Shown here: positions 1-10,792 of the stretch, one piece after another
Numbering within the stretch: position 1 is the first letter of the stretch
How the letters are laid out: each line of letters opens with the position of its first letter
NCBI GenBank assembly: GCA_045123575.1
Contig: JBGVKG010000062.1
Coordinates: forward strand, 1-64,000
Direction: 5' to 3'
From: SVEL01 sp045123575
GTDB lineage: Bacteria; Bacillota; Clostridia; Lachnospirales; Lachnospiraceae
Length of the DNA: 64,000 bases
The notes under the pieces: model-generated
What the model saw: the letters and a program-made list of their open reading frames with translations, nothing else
Databases searched by the model: none
What the model was told of the DNA's origin: nothing
Translations under genes and position numbers: made by a program

Positions 1-1776
1 AAAATGCCAGCTTCCAAGTGCAGCTGTACTATTATTAGCATTTGCGACAACTATAAGTTCTTTCCATCCGTCAGGAAGTGTTATTGCTGTCGAGTTTCCT
101 GTAACACTACCAACTAATTTCCATTCTAAATTACTATTTATCTCATCTAAATCCGCACCTGCCACACTCTTTACGTTTACACCCACAAGATTATTAGTAT
201 ATATCTCATTTGTATATACCTCACCTTTACAGACTATATTCTCTGTTGATATTTTTTTAGCCCATACATTCTCGTCACTAAATGTCATTACTGCTTTATA
301 ATTATCATTCGCTATATCATCTGCAGAACTCGCAACTCCTATTCCCAAGCCACTATATTCAATACCCATACCATCAGAGTTTGATGCAACCCTAAATCGT
401 ATTCCATAATAATCAAGTTCTGATGTCATCAATCCTGCTATCTGAGTATTTTTTTCATTGAAGCTCAGTTTTCGCGTAGCACCACTACTATACTCTGGTT
501 TATTTGCTGTTATAGCTGGCCCAAATGTATTTACCGATGGTTGTGGTGATGATTTTGATAAACCAGAACGTTCAATACTCCAACCGCCTATTTTAGCTCC
601 TATAGCATATAAATCTTCTGCGTAAATTTTTCCACCATCTATAAGTGTCTTGTCATTCTCGGCGCACCACGATAACAATAACTTATCATTAGCATCTGCT
701 AAGGTCTTTGCAGCATTTGCGGTCGCTAGTGCTGTACTTGCATTTGAGCTAGCCGTATTTGCTGTTGACAAAGCTGCATTTGCTGTAGCTGTTGCACTCG
801 CTACCGCTGTTGCTGTACTATTAGCTGTTGTAACCGCTGCGCTTGCATTCGTGCTGGCTGTATTTATTTTGTTAGATACATCTGTAGCTAATGTGCTGAA
901 TGTCACAGCTCCTTCTAGTTCAATTCGGGATGCGGCTATCTTAACCGCCTCTTCCGTTATATTGATAGCTCCGATTACACCATTCTTATCGACCTTCATA
1001 TTAATGCCATCTGTATTAGCTCTAATCTGTGTCATAGCTACTGTAATATCTCTATCCACGGAAGCAAAAGTACTATTTACTTCCACTTTCCATTCATCAA
1101 CACCTTCTTTTATGGTCGTAACTACTCCATTGAGTACTACTAGCTCATCGCCTACTTTCTTTGCATAAGTATCATCTGTATACTTTGTAGCTACTATAAA
1201 GTCATTGGATGCATATATCTCAGTACTCGTTTTAGATACCTGGCATATAAATATCTCTCCGTTTTTAAACCATAAATCACCACTATCATATGGTGGCGAT
1301 GGTGGTTCTATAAACACTCTTCTTTTTCCATCTGCTGTATCCATGGCGGCATTGGCTATCGCCAATGCCTCGACTACATCGTTATCCTTTATTTTCTCCC
1401 ATGTATACTCTTCATTATAGAACTCGAACCTATAAGCATATCCCGTATTCTTATCATAGTACATATCGCCTTCATGATTTATCAATTCTGCTTCTGTAGT
1501 CCACTCTGATGCAGGATATGTGTTCAGTGTTGGTTCCCCCTTCTCAAACCATGTAGTAATATTTCCATCCACCTGTTTCTGTATGTTCTCTATATCCTTT
1601 AGTGTTGCGGCCATAAAGCCCTCTAATATAGAGTTTGTCTTATTTAAACCCTCAATGCTTTGCTTTACGGCTTTTTTATTTTCCGCAATTGCTGCCAAGT
1701 CATATTTGCGCTCTAAATCCGCTGCCGAAAGTACTCTTGGTATTTGTTTTGGCGATGTCGGTAACATTGTCGGCAT
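1..1776 (-). CDS. Phage tail fibre / receptor-binding protein, partial (3' end off window)
   Basis: The reading frame is open for 592 codons from ATG 1776 to the left edge, so the C-terminus is missing. AGGAGGT at 1783-1789 precedes the start and overlaps the stop of the upstream polyvalent gene. The N-terminal 40 residues look like a helical tail-attachment segment. Around residues 290-370 there is a long Ala/Thr/Ser/Asn coiled coil, made of repeats of the ANAA and TANA type, as found in trimeric fibre stalks. This leads into a Gly- and Asn-rich beta region of the type seen in host-recognition proteins. It is the last virion gene visible, as expected for a fibre. The specific receptor cannot be inferred. 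Confidence 0.75.
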   Translation of the reverse strand, partial: MPTMLPTSPKQIPRVLSAADLERKYDLAAIAENKKAVKQSIEGLNKTNSILEGFMAATLKDIENIQKQVDGNITTWFEKGEPTLNTYPASEWTTEAELINHEGDMYYDKNTGYAYRFEFYNEEYTWEKIKDNDVVEALAIANAAMDTADGKRRVFIEPPSPPYDSGDLWFKNGEIFICQVSKTSTEIYASNDFIVATKYTDDTYAKKVGDELVVLNGVVTTIKEGVDEWKVEVNSTFASVDRDITVAMTQIRANTDGINMKVDKNGVIGAINITEEAVKIAASRIELEGAVTFSTLATDVSNKINTASTNASAAVTTANSTATAVASATATANAALSTANTASSNASTALATANAAKTLADANDKLLLSWCAENDKTLIDGGKIYAEDLYAIGAKIGGWSIERSGLSKSSPQPSVNTFGPAITANKPEYSSGATRKLSFNEKNTQIAGLMTSELDYYGIRFRVASNSDGMGIEYSGLGIGVASSADDIANDNYKAVMTFSDENVWAKKISTENIVCKGEVYTNEIYTNNLVGVNVKSVAGADLDEINSNLEWKLVGSVTGNSTAITLPDGWKELIVVANANNSTAALGSWHF

Positions 1777-1787
1777 CCTTACACCTC

Positions 1788-4700
1788 CTAATCATATATA
1801 TTTCCATGTGCATCTATTGTAAATCCTAGTTTAATCAATATAGTTTTCATCTGTTCAGTTGATATCTCATCATTACTTCTCAGATAATCTACTATCTGCT
1901 GATTATAAGTATTGTCCGCTGGGTACGTAGACTTGTACAACACATATTTTTCCTCTACAGAAATATCCAAAGCATTAATATAATCAATAACCTTAGTTTT
2001 TCTGCTACCACTCACTGGTTCACCATTTTTGTCCTTGTCGGCTTCTAGCTTATTAATAGCACTCTTATATGTACTATACTTGCTATATCCACCTACTGCT
2101 CGTGCTACCTGGTACTCCTCTGGTTTTGTCATTGCAAAATCAAATTCAGCCCAGTCGTTATACTCATCATAGGTAGTAATATCCACTGGCTCGTCTCTTT
2201 CTAGTATGTAGTTTGCCATGATGTTCTTCTGTTCCGTAGTGACATTCTTCAGCGATGCTATGTATTCCATCTTTTCTGCTTGCTTTGTCATACCTTTAAG
2301 ACCATCTCTATACGACCAGTATTCCTTCATAGTCATACCTGTATTAGCCAACTCCACATATTCATTAAGTTGTTTATCTGTAAGTGGTGTTCTGCCATCT
2401 TCAATATACTCCTGCGCATTGCTAGAAGACCATTTACCAAAAAGACCAGCTTGTATACGGCTAGCCAAATTATCATCAACAGAATACCTAAGTTTTCCCT
2501 TGTCCGTATACGAACCAGCTATAGGTAAATCATCATCAAACATAGCTAAGCCTTCTACTGTCTTTTTAAGCTGACCACCTCCAGCTGGCATTCCAAGATA
2601 CCATAGTGGATTAAGCCACTCTTTTGTAAGTGCGTCTATATTTCCATCACTAGCATCTGTTATTGTGCCCTTAACCATTTCGTATAGGCCTTCTCCATAC
2701 GGAAGTGCCGAACTCATAGGAATACGACCACCATCAAAGATTACTCCACCTACATATGGTAATTCATCACCTATAGAATCAATGATATTCATAACTATAT
2801 CGCCTGGTTTGTCCTCTTCGTCATCGAACAGATCAGCAAGTAGGTCTCCTATAATTCCTATAGGGTCAAACGCTGCATCTCTACCAGTTAGAGACGAATA
2901 CAAAGCATTGTACACGTATGCACCAATAAACATTGTTCCATATGCTTTAACCATCTGACCTTTAGTCTTATTTTTCATATCAGTAGGCATGTCCTTAAGC
3001 ATATAGTCATACTGATTGGCAACTTCAAGCTGGAACGCAGTGAATATCTTGGTAAATGGATTCTTCGACTCAAATACTACTGGCATATTTCCTCTGCTAC
3101 GTCCTGCCATAACTCCTTCTGCAAACTCATCAGCATTTAGAATAGCTTCAGACTCAGACATTCCATTATTGATGTTCTCCATATACTTAGAACGCCATAC
3201 CGTCTGTGATGTAAAACTATCTACCGCTTCCATCATAAACGATATCTTATCAGACACCTTATCCCATGTTGTTTTGCTTAAGTTATCAGCCTTACGTAGT
3301 CTGTTTGTAAGGAAAGCCGACTTTGCTATAGTACCATCATCCAAAGCAGTTGACTTGATTGTATCTCTCATAGCCTTCAACGAAGATAACGGTGATACCT
3401 GACTCCATGACTGTGTTATAGGTATAAAGTTTGTCAATGCAGATGAAATACTACCACCTACCATATTAGCATTGATGCGACTTGAAGCATTCTTTACCAC
3501 TGAGTACACATTTCTATTGAAATTCTCTTCAACAGCTCTGTCCATAGTATTCTTTTTCCCGGCCAATAAGTTCGTGTGGGTTCTTATGTTCTGTACCAAG
3601 TTGTTAAGTGGATTCTTAGCTTCATTATATACACCGTCTATAAGGTTCTGCAGCTCATCTGCATCATAATCAGCAAACTCCTCGCTTGACTCTATTCTCT
3701 TGATACTTTCTTGTACACCAGCATCACTATGACGATATCGTATTTCATTTTCAAAGGCTCTAAACCTTTGGATATCTCCAATATGGTGTATCCAATCTAA
3801 TGCACCTAGTGTATACATGTCCAAGCCCTTTAAGAAGCTGTAGTCTGTCTTATCTCCCGTTCTTCTCTGCGAGAATGACTGATAGCTCTTATTTGGTTTA
3901 AAGGTTTCTGTTAAACCAGCAATATCTGTAGGTATGCTGTTATCTTCCTTATTCCAATTCAATATCTTTGCGATAATACCCTGTGGCTCCTTGGTAAAGT
4001 GTGGAAAGTATCCCTCACGATATGGTATTTCTTTAATACCATACTCTTTCAAAACTTCATTCACACGTTTGAATAAGTCGTCGTAAGTATCCCTAGCCAT
4101 ATCAATAACCTTGTCCACTTTCTCTACATCTATCTTATCCTTATGCTTTTGCATAAACTCCGTAAGTTGTTCGGCCCTCAATTCAGTATCAGGATTATAT
4201 CTGTACTCTCCTAGCATCTGAATGTATTGGTCCTCATACTTATTTATATTCATCTCGGCATATGGTTTTTTAATGTCTGATGACTCCGTGTTAAGCTTAG
4301 CCTCGTTCTGATTGTAATTACCTTGCAAGTATCTATAGATTGTATCAGCCTTCTTTGTATCACCGATAACATCTCTCAAATTACGTTTAAGCGTATGTAG
4401 CTTATATCCCATACCAGACTTCTTATCCTTCCAGTTGGTTGTATCACCCATAATCTCACTTATCTCTGTTCTGAGTTCCTGCTGCCTCTGCTGACGTTGT
4501 ACAGTTCTCTTATACTCAGGTGTGCTCATCTTTTTTATACGTTCTTTGAGCGTATTGATGCTCTTATCTATGTCAGCCAACTCATTGTTCATCTCAGTTT
4601 TCAACGCCTCTATCCTAGCCATAGCAGCATGTGCATTAACTGAGTTCTTATCCTTTAAAGTAGATATATAATCATATTCCTCTGCTATATCCCTATTATA

Positions 4701-7700
4701 TTGACGTTGCATAGTGTCTCTTCGCTTATTTTTAGATGCTAACTCTACTTTATAGTTTTCAAGCTTAGCAGCTTCTCTGTCCGCTACTGTCTTAATAGGT
4801 TGGCCAAAGTTATCAGGATCAGGTTCATAATCGACTGCTGCCTCTGTTTGTCTTTCCAAGGCTTCAGCCAATTCTCTTATCTTCGGGTCAATTTCTTGCG
4901 GCGTCGCAAGGTCTGAAGCGATTGGAAAATCATCATCAAAGGCTATATCTGAACCATAGATATTGTAATTATTATTTAAATTACCTTTATCGCTTGATTT
5001 TTTATCCAAAAATGATATACTTAAATCAAGAGGAGAACGTGGGAGCGTCTTGGACGTACGGGCAGAGGAAGCATCAACTTCATCGTGCACCACGGTAACT
5101 CTATTTTTTTTGATTTTTTCTATATCATTCCTATCAATTATACGTTTTTTATCATTGCTATAAGCTATTTCTTTTATCGTCATCCCCTGTAATTGGAAGT
5201 CATCCCATTTGTCTTTTGTAAACCATAAAATCTCTTCCGGTACGATATTAGGATTTCTTTTTCCACCTATAGCTGATATTACAACCATTTCACCTTCAAA
5301 TTCCTTTGCAAATGCCACAACATTTCTTTGGTCTCTTACATCACCACTTGAAATATCCTCTACAATATCAGGTTCCATCATAGTTGTAATAATTTTGTCC
5401 ACATCTTCAGTAGTATAGTTCTTTTGCCCTTTAGAAGCTTCACTTTTTTCATCACCATGACTTTTTAATTCATGACTTAGTTTACCTCCTTCAAATGCAA
5501 AGTATTTATCCTCTGCATTAACTCTTCCATCCGTAGCCTCATACATCATTCTGGCCACATCTTTTGGTACTTTAGAAAATTGATGTTGATTATACTTATA
5601 ATCCGTTTGACCATTTTTCTCTTCTACTTGTTGTAGAAAGTCATCTAGTTTATCATAATCAATGTCGTATCTGTTAAGCGATGCTTTATTTACTGTTCTG
5701 TTCTCCTTATACACCTTATCAAATGCCCTCTTAACCTTCTCCAACTGCTTAGCTTCCTTTGTTCCAGCTGTAGCTATCTTGATAAAGTATTTGATTTCCT
5801 CATATATCTTTCTGAAGATGCCTGGTTGTTCTGATGAGAGGTTGTTGATAAACTCCTCGTCTGTGAAGAGATAATCACCTACTAAGTCAGCTGTAAGCTC
5901 ATTCTCTATGCTAGCGTTCTGGTCCTTATACAAAGCCTTGATATCCTCCAACCTACTCTGATACTCTCCTTTACTTTCAGCATAAGCCTTGACTGCTGCC
6001 TGTAGTTCTGAATATAATCCTGTACCTTCCAGTACATGTGTTATCTCGTGGCCAACTACCTTATTAAGAGCCTTAGCAGAGTTGATATTAAGAGTTATCT
6101 TATTACCCTCAACATAACCATTGACCGTCTTACCCTCTATGGCATATCCAGTATCCTTTATCTTTTGGTTATTGCTGAAATCAAAAGAGACACCCTTATC
6201 TGCTGATAATCTTGCAATCATATCAACAAACTCATGTGTCCTTGTTGTATTATTCAATATTCCACTATCTATAGCACTCTGGATAGTAGCACGCTGTCCT
6301 TCAGCATATTTAGATACATCAGCTGTATATGTCTGGCTTCGTCTACTCTTTTCATTATAGCTCTCACGGATAAAAGCATCCTTCTGTGTCATAGAATCAA
6401 CTTTGCTTGCTAATGTTGCCCCTGCATCCTTGGTATATGCAGCCTTAATATATTCGTCATACTGAGCCTTTGCACTATCGTAGTCACTTTGTAACTGTGC
6501 CCTCTCTGCTAAAGTTTTACCTTCCAACTTCATAGCACCAAGGAAGTCCATCTTATTCTTAAGTCCTTTTTCCTTATCAGATGCTAACTTATAACTAGAA
6601 TATGACTCACCGCCTAACGCCTCCTCAATAGAATCTATACTAATGCGACCTTTCTTAAGGTCGTTTTCTACAGTCTCTTTGAGCTTTGATTTCTCCTTGC
6701 TAGTCAGCTTATCTCCATTCGATTCTCTTTCAGATATACGACGAGAAAGCTCGAAATCTATAACCTTTTGCTCATTGTCGGTATAGTTAGTAATGAAGTC
6801 TCTACCACTAGCTAACGATGTAACTACATCTCCGCTCTGTGCTATTCCAGATACCAATGCACCTGAGATAAACTGATCTAACAGCTGTTCATCTTCCATC
6901 AGTTGTAACAGGTCCTCTTTTGACTTATAGGTCATCTTCTTAGCTACTGCTGATAATGCACCAGCTATAACCTCTTCTGAACCTTCTGCACCTGCTTTAA
7001 CTCCGTACTGAACCAATGTTTTTCCTACTTTTGATTTAATCTTGCTTGTCAAAGCCGTAGCTACCGTATCATCTAATGCACTAAAACCTTTGCTAAAGCC
7101 CATCAGTCCACTAGCTTTGCCTAAACCACCAAACATTTTCTCAGATAGAGTATCTATTGCACCCTGCATCAATCCATAGTGTATTGCATCTTTATCAGAA
7201 GCACCCTCATTGTACGCTTCTGACATTCCTCTACCTGTTGAACTTGCAAAATTCATTCCTGTAACAATAGCGTTCGCTGTTCCTGCTCCTGCACCTGCAG
7301 CTCCAGCTATACCACCAGTAGCAATCATGCCTCCCACTTGGCCAACTCCTTGGAACACAGCATCTGTCTTATTTCCATATATAGAGTTTTCTTCAATATT
7401 ATTGCCTGTAATATCGCTTGCTGTATCTCTAGCCCACTTACCGAGCTTTCCCACTCGGTCTTCCTTGGCCCAGTTCTTTATATCCTTTGCAGTGTCGCTC
7501 ATTCCCAAAAAGTCAGCTCCACCAGATACAACATAGGCGCCCAAGTCTACTACACCCTCAAGTAGTCCTCCTACACCTTCTCCAAGACTAACAACTGAAT
7601 CGATAACGGATGCTTGTCCTGCCTTCTCGAAATTTTCCCAGCTATCATATGTTGAGTCTTTGATTTTGAGCCAATCGTTATTTACTACATATGACTCCTT

Positions 7701-7844
7701 ATTATTCATATTGCTATTTAGATTACTTTTCACCCTTTTAGGTTCTAATTTGCCATTACTATTTAATACATAAGCTGTTCCTTGTTTCTTTTCTACCTTC
7801 TTTGTGGTTAATTTACCTTTTTCATTAAAGTAGTATACTGCCAT
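1788..7844 (-). CDS. Giant polyvalent phage protein (2018 aa) with metalloprotease-like and PBECR nuclease-like domains
   Basis: This multidomain protein resembles the polyvalent proteins thought to be packaged in the virion and injected with phage DNA. Visible parts in order: two short N-terminal repeats (YFNEKGKL / VLNSNGKL); a Gly/Ala-rich helical segment (about 80-340); a zinc-peptidase motif HEITH at 599-603 followed by a likely third ligand in ENELTADL near 647-654; a region at about 750-950 resembling the phage barnase/EndoU/colicin-E5/RelE-like nuclease family, with HELKSHGDE at 791-799 and a TLPRSPL tail; long coiled coils at 1030-1300; and a helical, partly hydrophobic C-terminal region (about 1640-1800). 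The start is supported by AAAGGAG. It lies between a coiled-coil virion protein and the fibre, where podoviruses encode ejection proteins. Domain names come from pattern recognition. Confidence 0.72.
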   Translation of the reverse strand: MAVYYFNEKGKLTTKKVEKKQGTAYVLNSNGKLEPKRVKSNLNSNMNNKESYVVNNDWLKIKDSTYDSWENFEKAGQASVIDSVVSLGEGVGGLLEGVVDLGAYVVSGGADFLGMSDTAKDIKNWAKEDRVGKLGKWARDTASDITGNNIEENSIYGNKTDAVFQGVGQVGGMIATGGIAGAAGAGAGTANAIVTGMNFASSTGRGMSEAYNEGASDKDAIHYGLMQGAIDTLSEKMFGGLGKASGLMGFSKGFSALDDTVATALTSKIKSKVGKTLVQYGVKAGAEGSEEVIAGALSAVAKKMTYKSKEDLLQLMEDEQLLDQFISGALVSGIAQSGDVVTSLASGRDFITNYTDNEQKVIDFELSRRISERESNGDKLTSKEKSKLKETVENDLKKGRISIDSIEEALGGESYSSYKLASDKEKGLKNKMDFLGAMKLEGKTLAERAQLQSDYDSAKAQYDEYIKAAYTKDAGATLASKVDSMTQKDAFIRESYNEKSRRSQTYTADVSKYAEGQRATIQSAIDSGILNNTTRTHEFVDMIARLSADKGVSFDFSNNQKIKDTGYAIEGKTVNGYVEGNKITLNINSAKALNKVVGHEITHVLEGTGLYSELQAAVKAYAESKGEYQSRLEDIKALYKDQNASIENELTADLVGDYLFTDEEFINNLSSEQPGIFRKIYEEIKYFIKIATAGTKEAKQLEKVKRAFDKVYKENRTVNKASLNRYDIDYDKLDDFLQQVEEKNGQTDYKYNQHQFSKVPKDVARMMYEATDGRVNAEDKYFAFEGGKLSHELKSHGDEKSEASKGQKNYTTEDVDKIITTMMEPDIVEDISSGDVRDQRNVVAFAKEFEGEMVVISAIGGKRNPNIVPEEILWFTKDKWDDFQLQGMTIKEIAYSNDKKRIIDRNDIEKIKKNRVTVVHDEVDASSARTSKTLPRSPLDLSISFLDKKSSDKGNLNNNYNIYGSDIAFDDDFPIASDLATPQEIDPKIRELAEALERQTEAAVDYEPDPDNFGQPIKTVADREAAKLENYKVELASKNKRRDTMQRQYNRDIAEEYDYISTLKDKNSVNAHAAMARIEALKTEMNNELADIDKSINTLKERIKKMSTPEYKRTVQRQQRQQELRTEISEIMGDTTNWKDKKSGMGYKLHTLKRNLRDVIGDTKKADTIYRYLQGNYNQNEAKLNTESSDIKKPYAEMNINKYEDQYIQMLGEYRYNPDTELRAEQLTEFMQKHKDKIDVEKVDKVIDMARDTYDDLFKRVNEVLKEYGIKEIPYREGYFPHFTKEPQGIIAKILNWNKEDNSIPTDIAGLTETFKPNKSYQSFSQRRTGDKTDYSFLKGLDMYTLGALDWIHHIGDIQRFRAFENEIRYRHSDAGVQESIKRIESSEEFADYDADELQNLIDGVYNEAKNPLNNLVQNIRTHTNLLAGKKNTMDRAVEENFNRNVYSVVKNASSRINANMVGGSISSALTNFIPITQSWSQVSPLSSLKAMRDTIKSTALDDGTIAKSAFLTNRLRKADNLSKTTWDKVSDKISFMMEAVDSFTSQTVWRSKYMENINNGMSESEAILNADEFAEGVMAGRSRGNMPVVFESKNPFTKIFTAFQLEVANQYDYMLKDMPTDMKNKTKGQMVKAYGTMFIGAYVYNALYSSLTGRDAAFDPIGIIGDLLADLFDDEEDKPGDIVMNIIDSIGDELPYVGGVIFDGGRIPMSSALPYGEGLYEMVKGTITDASDGNIDALTKEWLNPLWYLGMPAGGGQLKKTVEGLAMFDDDLPIAGSYTDKGKLRYSVDDNLASRIQAGLFGKWSSSNAQEYIEDGRTPLTDKQLNEYVELANTGMTMKEYWSYRDGLKGMTKQAEKMEYIASLKNVTTEQKNIMANYILERDEPVDITTYDEYNDWAEFDFAMTKPEEYQVARAVGGYSKYSTYKSAINKLEADKDKNGEPVSGSRKTKVIDYINALDISVEEKYVLYKSTYPADNTYNQQIVDYLRSNDEISTEQMKTILIKLGFTIDAHGNIYD
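4895..4910. repeat. 16-bp near-palindrome CTTGCGGCGTCGCAAG (dispersed site 1)
   Basis: Arms CTTGCG and CGCAAG lie inside the polyvalent gene. It matches two perfect 16-bp palindromes at 18275 and 27254 in 14 or more of 16 positions, which suggests one DNA-binding protein recognises all three. Confidence 0.55.
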
Positions 7845-7886
7845 ATAACTCCTTTCACTCGCTATTCATCTTTATACTTTCTCTGT

Positions 7887-9089
7887 TTATAGCGATAGTT
7901 TTCTATCGAATCTATTTGGTGCTATATTTGAGCCACTTGCTACCGTAGTTGATGTATTGTTCGTTGCATCAGTGCGTGTTTTCCCACCGCCTCCTGTTGC
8001 CTTTTCTTCTAATTCCACTTCCACATACTTCGCACCATTCCAATACCACATCTTACCGTTACTTGTTGTGTACAGTGTCAAATTACCATCTTCTGTCTCG
8101 ATGTAATTTTTTGTCTCAGTAACTTTTCCGTAGCCGCTAATTGTGTCTGGTCTCGATGATTGGGTATTGTCGGTACCACTATCGCCCACTGTGCCATAAG
8201 TATTTGTCGTGGTCGTAGACTTTGCTTTCGAAAGTTCGTATTCTTTTTCCCAGTTTGCCTGTTCCTGTGCTGCAAGTTGCTGTTTATATGCATACTCTCT
8301 TTCCCAGTTTGCCTGTTCCTGTGCCGCAAGTTCCTTCTGAAGCGCCATATTTGCATCATATTGTCTCTGCTCTTCAAGAAGATTCGCATTATACTGACGT
8401 ACTTCCTCTGCTAATGCATTCTCCCTATTAATCTGATCTAGAATTGCTTGTCTCTGTGCTTCATATGTAGCCTCTATCTGTTGTTTTGCAGCTGTCTGTT
8501 GGAACAATAACTCATTATTATACTGAAAGCCCTCTAGTGCCAACTGTAACTGTGTCTGGTACGCTTGATATGCTATCTCTGCCTTTGCTACATTATTTTC
8601 CAATATAGCTTGCTGTATCATATTGTCATATTGTAAGTTTGCATCATTAACCGCCTGCTTAGCAGTTGCCACTCTGTTTTGGTAGGTATTGTACATACTT
8701 ACCTGTGAGCTCTCACTATAACCAGTATTGGTCATTCCACTCGCTGCCATCTGCTCGGCATTAACTCCATACTGATTACTCTGTTTCTTCCAATCCGCAT
8801 AGGCTCCTGCCTGTTCTTTAATATAATCCTTCTGCGTCTTATCCCTCTGTTGCTCTACCTGTTCTATTGCAAAGTCCGTCTGGTCCTGTTGGAGCTGTTG
8901 CTGTTGTTCAGCCCATTGTTTTGATGCCTCTATCTGATTTTCATAAAAAGAACCAGACTGTTCTATCATCTGGTCATACATCTGATTACTCTCACTTAAT
9001 GCCGCCTGTTTATTAGCTTCATTGGTGACAAATCTTTCATCTTCATAATTTACATCGTAATTTGGTGTTGTCGGTGCTGTCCCTGCCAT
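7887..9089 (-). CDS. Coiled-coil virion protein (putative internal or ejection protein)
   Basis: A 400-residue protein very rich in Gln, Ala and Glu, predicted almost wholly helical from about residue 20 to 290, then a low-complexity Ser/Thr/Gly linker and a short conserved C-terminus. A near-identical segment is tandemly duplicated around residues 250-285 (QEQANWERE... then QEQANWEKE...), visible as a roughly 60-bp DNA duplication near 8240-8340. AAAGGAG lies just upstream of ATG 9089. Its place between the tail-tube protein and the polyvalent gene fits a P22-like internal protein. I recognise no catalytic motif, so the role is inferred from position and composition. Confidence 0.6.
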   Translation of the reverse strand: MAGTAPTTPNYDVNYEDERFVTNEANKQAALSESNQMYDQMIEQSGSFYENQIEASKQWAEQQQQLQQDQTDFAIEQVEQQRDKTQKDYIKEQAGAYADWKKQSNQYGVNAEQMAASGMTNTGYSESSQVSMYNTYQNRVATAKQAVNDANLQYDNMIQQAILENNVAKAEIAYQAYQTQLQLALEGFQYNNELLFQQTAAKQQIEATYEAQRQAILDQINRENALAEEVRQYNANLLEEQRQYDANMALQKELAAQEQANWEREYAYKQQLAAQEQANWEKEYELSKAKSTTTTNTYGTVGDSGTDNTQSSRPDTISGYGKVTETKNYIETEDGNLTLYTTSNGKMWYWNGAKYVEVELEEKATGGGGKTRTDATNNTSTTVASGSNIAPNRFDRKLSL

Positions 9090-9103
9090 CTTCCTTCTCC
9101 TTT

Positions 9104-10792
9104 CTATCGCTTAATATATCCACCTATAAAGCTCTCAAGCACAACTGACTCTAATACAAATCTAGTTTCCGTACTAAACTTAAGCTGTATATCCTTAAAC
9201 TTCTTTTCTCTGACTCTAGCCACAAGATAGTCAGATACACCCTTATGTGTTGATAGTTCTTTCCAATCGCTACTCTCTGTCTTAACAGATATAGTAACAT
9301 CTCCTAGAGCCTCTACAACGCAACCCTTTTTATTTGTTGTTTTTAAAAATTGTGGATGCTTAAACTTATCTATTGGGGTTGTCCAATGGCTTGGTACCGC
9401 TATCTCATTGTCTGATAATGTATATATGCCGTTCTCCGTGCCTATGCACAGCATACCTTCATATACTCTCGTACATGTAACATCACAGTCTAATTCCCAA
9501 TAAAACCAGTCATATTCCATATGGTTCTCATTAGCGAATGTAGCTCTAGAATCCGCAAGATATACCTTATTATCAACAAACACTAGTAAGTATCCTTCCC
9601 ACTCGGCTATACACATATCTGTATAATTCGTCTCGGCCAAAAGTCTGCTATCTATCAACGTACTTCTATGAGCTAAGACCTGCTCCGAAGTAATGCTACC
9701 GTTTATAGCTTCCATTCCTCTGTCAGAGAAAAACACTATGTCGTCATTAAAATTAACTGCTACAGCAACACATCCTGTAGACACATTAGCATGAGAACTT
9801 GGATAAATCTGGCCATGTGCTGCATCTGTAGTAGGTACATGATAGAATACCGTAGTATTAGCCTGTGAAGGTTCCTTAAATACCCACAATGCATTACTAC
9901 CAGCTACTAATCCGGTTATCTTGGCATAGTCTAAACCTTCGTTATAGTAGTCTAAATCGCTACAATATGTAGGATTGTTTAAGCTACTATGAAACAGAGT
10001 ATTTGGATAATCAGGATTGCCCGCAAAGAACACCCTATTATCAAACACCTGCAGCAATGTACAATTATTTATACGGTCTTTGTAGCCGTCAACTGTTCTT
10101 CTGTACATTATAGTTACATTGTCCTGTCCGTCAGTTGCAGGTGCAGGTGGTGCATCATCAAATGTTATCTTTCCTTCACTATAATTAACTGTATATCCAC
10201 TCTCTAACTGAATACCGTTAATATACACCGTAGGTTCATACCCTGTATCTATATCTTGAGCATCCAGATAGTATTCCACACTCTCTCCATCTGCCAAGAA
10301 ATCGTTTTTACGATATGAGCTTAATAGATTTACATCTTCGTAGGTTGTTCCGCCACCAGCTGGCTTTCTGCTAATAGAGGTAGTAGGAATATATCCCACT
10401 ACCTCGCTTATAGTCTCACCGTCATATTCTAAATAGTTAATTCCATCTTTGAAATAAAACATATTGTTATACACAAAACTGTTACTACGTCTTGGATTTA
10501 GACCTTCATATATGACTGTTCTGCTGCCATTTGATATCCTATAAAGCTTTGTACCACTATGCACTATAAGCATAGTTTTTAGACCTACTTCATAAAAGAA
10601 TATGCCCCATACAGGTGTATCAAACTCTTCCAAAAGTTCCATACCTGGTCTAGTTCGTATACTCTCTGTCTTGCGATAATCTTTCCACATATTTAGTGCA
10701 TCTGGACTTCTAGTTAGATTTATTTCTTCACCACGAAAATCCACACCCCTAAATGCGGTGTAGTTTCTAGTTACTAAATCTCCCATGCTCAT
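9104..10792 (-). CDS. Short-tail protein, P22 gp10-like (562 aa)
   Basis: A 562-residue beta-rich protein of the kind found after the head-completion genes in short-tailed phages. Early residues RGVDFRGEE and the repeated short Y/W/D strands, spaced like beta-propeller blades, resemble the P22 gp10 (tail hub/needle platform) class. The start overlaps the last base of the upstream gene, indicating translational coupling. It has no signal peptide or membrane segment. The assignment rests on size, order and overall strand pattern; a generic stabilisation protein is the alternative. Confidence 0.55.
   Translation of the reverse strand: MSMGDLVTRNYTAFRGVDFRGEEINLTRSPDALNMWKDYRKTESIRTRPGMELLEEFDTPVWGIFFYEVGLKTMLIVHSGTKLYRISNGSRTVIYEGLNPRRSNSFVYNNMFYFKDGINYLEYDGETISEVVGYIPTTSISRKPAGGGTTYEDVNLLSSYRKNDFLADGESVEYYLDAQDIDTGYEPTVYINGIQLESGYTVNYSEGKITFDDAPPAPATDGQDNVTIMYRRTVDGYKDRINNCTLLQVFDNRVFFAGNPDYPNTLFHSSLNNPTYCSDLDYYNEGLDYAKITGLVAGSNALWVFKEPSQANTTVFYHVPTTDAAHGQIYPSSHANVSTGCVAVAVNFNDDIVFFSDRGMEAINGSITSEQVLAHRSTLIDSRLLAETNYTDMCIAEWEGYLLVFVDNKVYLADSRATFANENHMEYDWFYWELDCDVTCTRVYEGMLCIGTENGIYTLSDNEIAVPSHWTTPIDKFKHPQFLKTTNKKGCVVEALGDVTISVKTESSDWKELSTHKGVSDYLVARVREKKFKDIQLKFSTETRFVLESVVLESFIGGYIKR

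Noticed and set aside
1205..1420. Plus-strand ORF in the tail-fibre region
   Set aside because: It is antisense to a continuous 592-codon fibre frame and has no ribosome-binding site or family features.
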